Origin: Deltaproteobacteria bacterium
GTDB taxonomy: Bacteria > Desulfobacterota > Desulfobacteria > Desulfobacterales > C00003060
Direction: 5' to 3'
DNA: 6,402 bases
NCBI GenBank assembly: GCA_019309245.1
Contig: JAFDGP010000177.1
Location: 1 to 6,402 of the forward strand
Shown: positions 3,277 through 6,402 of the stretch, piece by piece
How the letters are laid out: each line of letters begins with the position of its first letter
How positions within the stretch are numbered: position 1 is the first letter of the stretch
The notes under the pieces: generated by a model
Database searches by the model: none
Told to the model about the DNA's origin: nothing
What the model saw: the letters and a program-made list of their open reading frames with translations, nothing else
Program-made: the position numbers and the translations under genes

Positions 3277-5241
3277 ATGACCAAGCAATCGGAAGTCATC
3301 TGGAAGCCCACGCGGGCGTATATCGAGGGGGCTCGCGTAAAGGGGTTCATGGACCAGTGGGGCATCAAGACATATCAGGCGCTTTATAAGAGGTCGATTG
3401 CGGATATCACGTGGTTTTGGCCTGCGGCCATGGACTATCTGGGCGTGCACTGGCACCGTCGGTACGACACGGTCCTGGATCTGGACGGCTCCAGGACCTT
3501 TGAAAGGGCGCGATGGTTCATCGGGGGCAAGCTCAGCATCGCCTACAACTGCCTCGACCGCCATGCCCTGGACCCTGCGGCCGCAAACCGCCTGGCCTTT
3601 ATCTGGGAGACCGAAGACGGCCGGGTGGAAAAATGGACCTACCTGGAGTTGTTTCGGGCGGCCAATCAATGCGCCAATGCGTTAAAGGCCCTTGGGGTCA
3701 AAAAGGGCGTAACCGTGGGGCTGTACATGCCGATGATTCCGGAACTCCTTGTGGCGTTCTGGGCCTGCATGAAGCTCGGCGCGCCCCTGATTCCGATATT
3801 TTCAGGCTTTGGAGCAAAACCCCTGGCGGTCAGGCTGGCCGATGCAGGCGCCAGGGTCCTTCTGACCGCTGATGTCGGGTTCTACAAGGCCAAACCCATC
3901 AATCTCAAGAAAACCTGTGATCAGGCCGCCAAACACGTGCCGAGCCTGGAACACATTGTGGTGGTTCAAAGGTCGAAAAGAAAGATCGCCTGGGAAAAAG
4001 GCCGGGATTTGTGGTGGCATGAGGTGGTGCCGCCGCAATCCGACGCCTTTGAAACAACCGTGCTGGATGCAGAGGATCTGGCCATGATTCTTTATTCGTC
4101 CGGCACCACGGGGAAGCCCAAGGGGACCCTGCATCGGGTCGCCGGCGTGTTTGCCCAGGTGACCAAGGAACTGGGCTTTCATTTCGACGTCAAGCCCGAT
4201 AGCCGGTTCTACTGGATCACCAATATCGGATGGATGATGGGGCCCTGGCAGATCATGGGGGTTCAGCATTTCGGGGGCTGTTTTGTGATCTACGAGGGCA
4301 ACCCCTTGTATCCGGACCACGAACGCGTTATCGACATGGTGGCCCGGCACAGGATCACGCACCTGGGGGTGTCGCCCACGTATTGCCGGAGCCTGAAAAC
4401 AAAAGGCGAGGAGTGGCTTCGAAAATACGACCTGTCTTGCTTGAAATTTCTGGGCTCCACAGGGGAACCCTTTGATCCTGAGAGCTACCTGTGGGTCTTT
4501 CAACATATCGGCCGCTCGCAGGTGCCGATTATCAACATCAGCGGCGGCACCGAGATGTGCGGTTGCCTGGTCTCGCCGTCTCCCCTGACTCCCTTGAAGC
4601 CTTGTTCCGTGGGCATGCCCGGGCTGGGCATGGCGGTGGGGATTGCCGATGACAACGGCAAACTCATCAAAGTGGGAAAGGGCCACCTGGTGCTTCTAAA
4701 GCCTGCGCCGTCATTGACCCGGGGATTTCTCGGCGACTGGCAGCGGTACCTGGATACGTATTTTTCCTGGGAGAAAAATCCCGACGTCTGGTACCATGGG
4801 GATTACATCCGGCGCGATGAGGCGGGGCAACTGACGCTTCACGGCCGTTCAGACGACACCATCAACGTGGCCGGTGTGAGGACCGGGGCGGGGGAAGTCG
4901 AGTCCGCCCTGATGGACCATGATGCGGTGCGGGAGTCCGCTGTGATCGGTGTTCCCGACAGGTTGAAAGGTTCTGACATCGTATGTTTCGTGATTCTCAA
5001 AGATAGGGTCAAGCCCTCTGAGGCCCTGAGGACCGAGCTGATTCAACATGTGGCGAAGGTCATGGGCAAGAACCTGAGGCCCAGAGCGGTGGAATTCGTG
5101 CCGGATCTTCCCAGGACCCGGTCCATGAAGATTGTCAGAAAGGCGATCCGAAATAAGTACCTTGGCCTGGCCCCGGGCGATCTGGCCTCTGTGGAAAACC
5201 CCGGCGCACTGGATCATATCCCGGTGGGACCTGATTTGTAG
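3277..5241 (+). CDS. AMP-forming acyl-CoA synthetase (acetyl-/acetoacetyl-CoA synthetase-like)
   Basis: A 654-residue ANL-superfamily ligase that activates a carboxylate to acyl-AMP and then acyl-CoA. An Acs-type N-terminal region (about 1-100) precedes the adenylation core. Motifs seen are the P-loop YSSGTTGKPKG (273-283), SGGTEMC (422-428), the ribose-binding aspartate in WYHGDY (D509), hinge region GRSDDTINVAG (523-533) with R524, and the catalytic lysine in RTRSMKIVRK (K618). Length fits Acs (about 650). Two points argue against strict acetate use. First, the tryptophan found in the 'WWQTE' motif of true Acs, which closes the acyl pocket, is replaced by the 'SGGTE' form seen in enzymes with larger acyl groups. 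Second, the lysine motif is SMK rather than SGK. The ATG has GGAGG 6 nt upstream. gatB follows after 14 bp, so the pair is probably co-transcribed. I see no clear promoter in 3156-3276. Confidence 0.9.
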   Translation: MTKQSEVIWKPTRAYIEGARVKGFMDQWGIKTYQALYKRSIADITWFWPAAMDYLGVHWHRRYDTVLDLDGSRTFERARWFIGGKLSIAYNCLDRHALDPAAANRLAFIWETEDGRVEKWTYLELFRAANQCANALKALGVKKGVTVGLYMPMIPELLVAFWACMKLGAPLIPIFSGFGAKPLAVRLADAGARVLLTADVGFYKAKPINLKKTCDQAAKHVPSLEHIVVVQRSKRKIAWEKGRDLWWHEVVPPQSDAFETTVLDAEDLAMILYSSGTTGKPKGTLHRVAGVFAQVTKELGFHFDVKPDSRFYWITNIGWMMGPWQIMGVQHFGGCFVIYEGNPLYPDHERVIDMVARHRITHLGVSPTYCRSLKTKGEEWLRKYDLSCLKFLGSTGEPFDPESYLWVFQHIGRSQVPIINISGGTEMCGCLVSPSPLTPLKPCSVGMPGLGMAVGIADDNGKLIKVGKGHLVLLKPAPSLTRGFLGDWQRYLDTYFSWEKNPDVWYHGDYIRRDEAGQLTLHGRSDDTINVAGVRTGAGEVESALMDHDAVRESAVIGVPDRLKGSDIVCFVILKDRVKPSEALRTELIQHVAKVMGKNLRPRAVEFVPDLPRTRSMKIVRKAIRNKYLGLAPGDLASVENPGALDHIPVGPDL

Positions 5242-5255
5242 GAAGGAAACCGGTC

Positions 5256-6402
5256 ATGCCATACGAAGCCGTCATCGGTCTGGAGGTCCACGCACAACTG
5301 CTGACCGAATCCAAGATATTCTGTGGGTGCTCCACCGCGTTCGGGGCCCCGCCCAATACCCACACCTGTCCGGTTTGCCTGGGCATGCCGGGCGTGCTGC
5401 CGGTGCTCAACCGCAAGGTGGTGGACTATGCCCTGCGCATGGCCCTGGCCACGGGGTGCACCATCGCCCCGGAAAGCCGTTTTGCGCGCAAGAACTATTT
5501 TTATCCGGACCTTCCGAAAGGCTATCAGATTTCCCAGTACGAGCTGCCGCTTGCCGAACACGGTCAGGTTCAACGGCACGATCAAGACCATCGGGATTAC
5601 CCGAATCCACATGGAAGAAGATGCCGGAAAGCTCATTCATGACCCGTACCGGCCGGTCAGCAAAGTGGATTTCAACCGCACCGGTGTCCCTCTGATCGAG
5701 ATTGTCAGTGAGCCGGACATGCGCACGCCCGAGGAAGCGGGCGCGTATTTGCGACAACTCCGGGCGATATTGCGCTACCTGGAGATCTGTGACGGCAACA
5801 TGCAGGAGGGAAGCTTCCGGTGTGACGCCAATGTCTCGATCCGGCCCGTGGGGCAAGAGGCGTTTGGCATCCGCACTGAGTTGAAGAACATGAACTCGTT
5901 TAAGCACGTGGAAAGTGCGCTGGCCTATGAAATCCAGCGCCAGAAATCCATTGTCGAAGATGGGGGGCAGGTCGTCCAGGAAACCCGGCTTTGGGACCTG
6001 GACAAAGGGGTCACCGTCTCGATGCGCGGCAAGGAAGAGGCCCACGATTACCGGTATTTTCCCGATCCCGACCTGGTGCCGGTGGTGGTGGATGATGCAT
6101 GGATCGAGGCGGTCAAAAAGACATTGCCCGAGCTTCCCTTTGCCAAAAAGACACGGTTCATTGAGACTTATGATCTGCCGGCCGCAGATGCAGAGCTGCT
6201 GACCAGTTCCCGGGCCCTGGCGGATTACTTTGAGGCCTGTGTCAAACGATTTCCTAATCCGAAGATGGTCAGCAACTGGGTCACGGGCAGCCTGCTGGCC
6301 GTGTTGAACGCTCAGGAAAAGACCATTGAAGAATCGCCTGTCGGGGTTGAAGACTTGGCCGCCCTGTTGGAACTGATTGATTCAGGGGTGATTAGCGGAA
6401 AG
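5256..6402 (+). pseudogene. gatB: Asp/Glu-tRNA amidotransferase subunit B (gatB), frameshifted, 3' end outside window
   Basis: GatB converts misacylated Glu-tRNA(Gln) or Asp-tRNA(Asn) to the correct amide form in the GatCAB complex, binding tRNA and channelling ammonia from GatA. The N terminus MPYEAVIGLEVHAQL and zinc cysteines C23, C25, C38 and C41 are present, and the frame is normal through YELPLAEHGQV (residue 105). It then runs to a TGA at 5640-5642. The true GatB sequence resumes one base later from 5569: NGTIKTIGITRIHMEEDAGK, then LKNMNSFKHVES (from 5881) and RGKEEAHDYRYFPDPDL (6025-6075). It stays open to the last base (278 codons). The loop between AEHG and the NGT segment is shorter than in other GatB proteins, pointing to loss of 8 or 11 bases rather than an inserted one. 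The ATG follows a GGAAGG-type RBS. The C-terminal YqeY-like part lies beyond the window. Confidence 0.9.

Noticed and set aside
3802..4686. Long minus-strand open frame of about 294 codons antisense to the acyl-CoA synthetase
   Set aside because: It is a shadow of GC-rich codon usage in the real gene. The translation is rich in His, Gln, Arg and Pro without any domain, while the plus-strand frame carries every ANL motif.
5555..5580. Programmed frameshifting in gatB
   Set aside because: No slippery heptamer or stimulatory structure is evident, the family is not known to use it, and the local region is shorter than in homologues, which fits a deletion better.
5407..6045. Minus-strand open frame of about 212 codons antisense to gatB
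   Set aside because: The plus strand here is clearly GatB, and the antisense translation shows no recognisable domain.
1..6402. CRISPR arrays, tRNA or rRNA genes, complete insertion sequences
   Set aside because: No short regularly spaced repeats, tRNA cloverleaf, rRNA segment, transposase or terminal inverted repeats could be seen on either strand.

Overview
The window looks like a junction between an accessory block and a core-gene block of a bacterial chromosome. The left half (about 1-3160) is visibly AT-rich, and every supported gene in it lies on the minus strand. The right half (about 3160-6402) is GC-rich, and both genes there lie on the plus strand. The GatB and acyl-CoA synthetase sequences, together with a dense cluster of toxin-antitoxin (TA) genes, would fit a sulfate-reducer-like Desulfobacterota (deltaproteobacterial) genome. 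That placement is inferred from general family resemblance, not from a search.

Left block, in minus-strand transcription order from right to left: a Phd/YefM-type antitoxin (3073-2804) with its RelE/ParE-type toxin (2800-2468); a gap of about 150 bp with a hairpin; a HAD phosphatase related to phosphoglycolate phosphatase, with a GTG start (2313-1663); a 5'-truncated BrnT-type toxin remnant (1629-1477) overlapping an intact CopG/BrnA-type antitoxin (1505-1275); a gap of about 330 bp with no clear gene but a strong promoter-like sequence and a GC-rich hairpin; an addiction-module antitoxin (798-586) overlapping by 4 bp a second RelE/ParE toxin (589-296); and the start of a DUF2281-like antitoxin that runs off the left edge (117-1).

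The most unusual structure is a roughly 135-bp direct repeat placed immediately upstream of two different antitoxins (148-281 and 829-962). Each copy holds a Shine-Dalgarno sequence and a 40- or 41-codon reading frame that stops 15-18 nt before the antitoxin start. A 17-bp exact piece of the same repeat lies upstream of the third TA pair at 3139-3155, at the edge of the accessory block. The repeat therefore marks the 5' side of TA cassettes that are otherwise unrelated. It could be a shared leader, a recombination substrate that builds TA arrays, or a small mobile element.

Right block: a complete AMP-forming acyl-CoA synthetase (3277-5241) is followed after 14 bp by gatB, the B subunit of the tRNA-dependent Asp/Glu amidotransferase (5256 to beyond the window). 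The two are probably co-transcribed. gatB has a clear reading-frame break near 5568, best explained by a small deletion in a beta-hairpin loop. This would be a serious lesion in a normally important gene unless it is an assembly error or a second copy exists.
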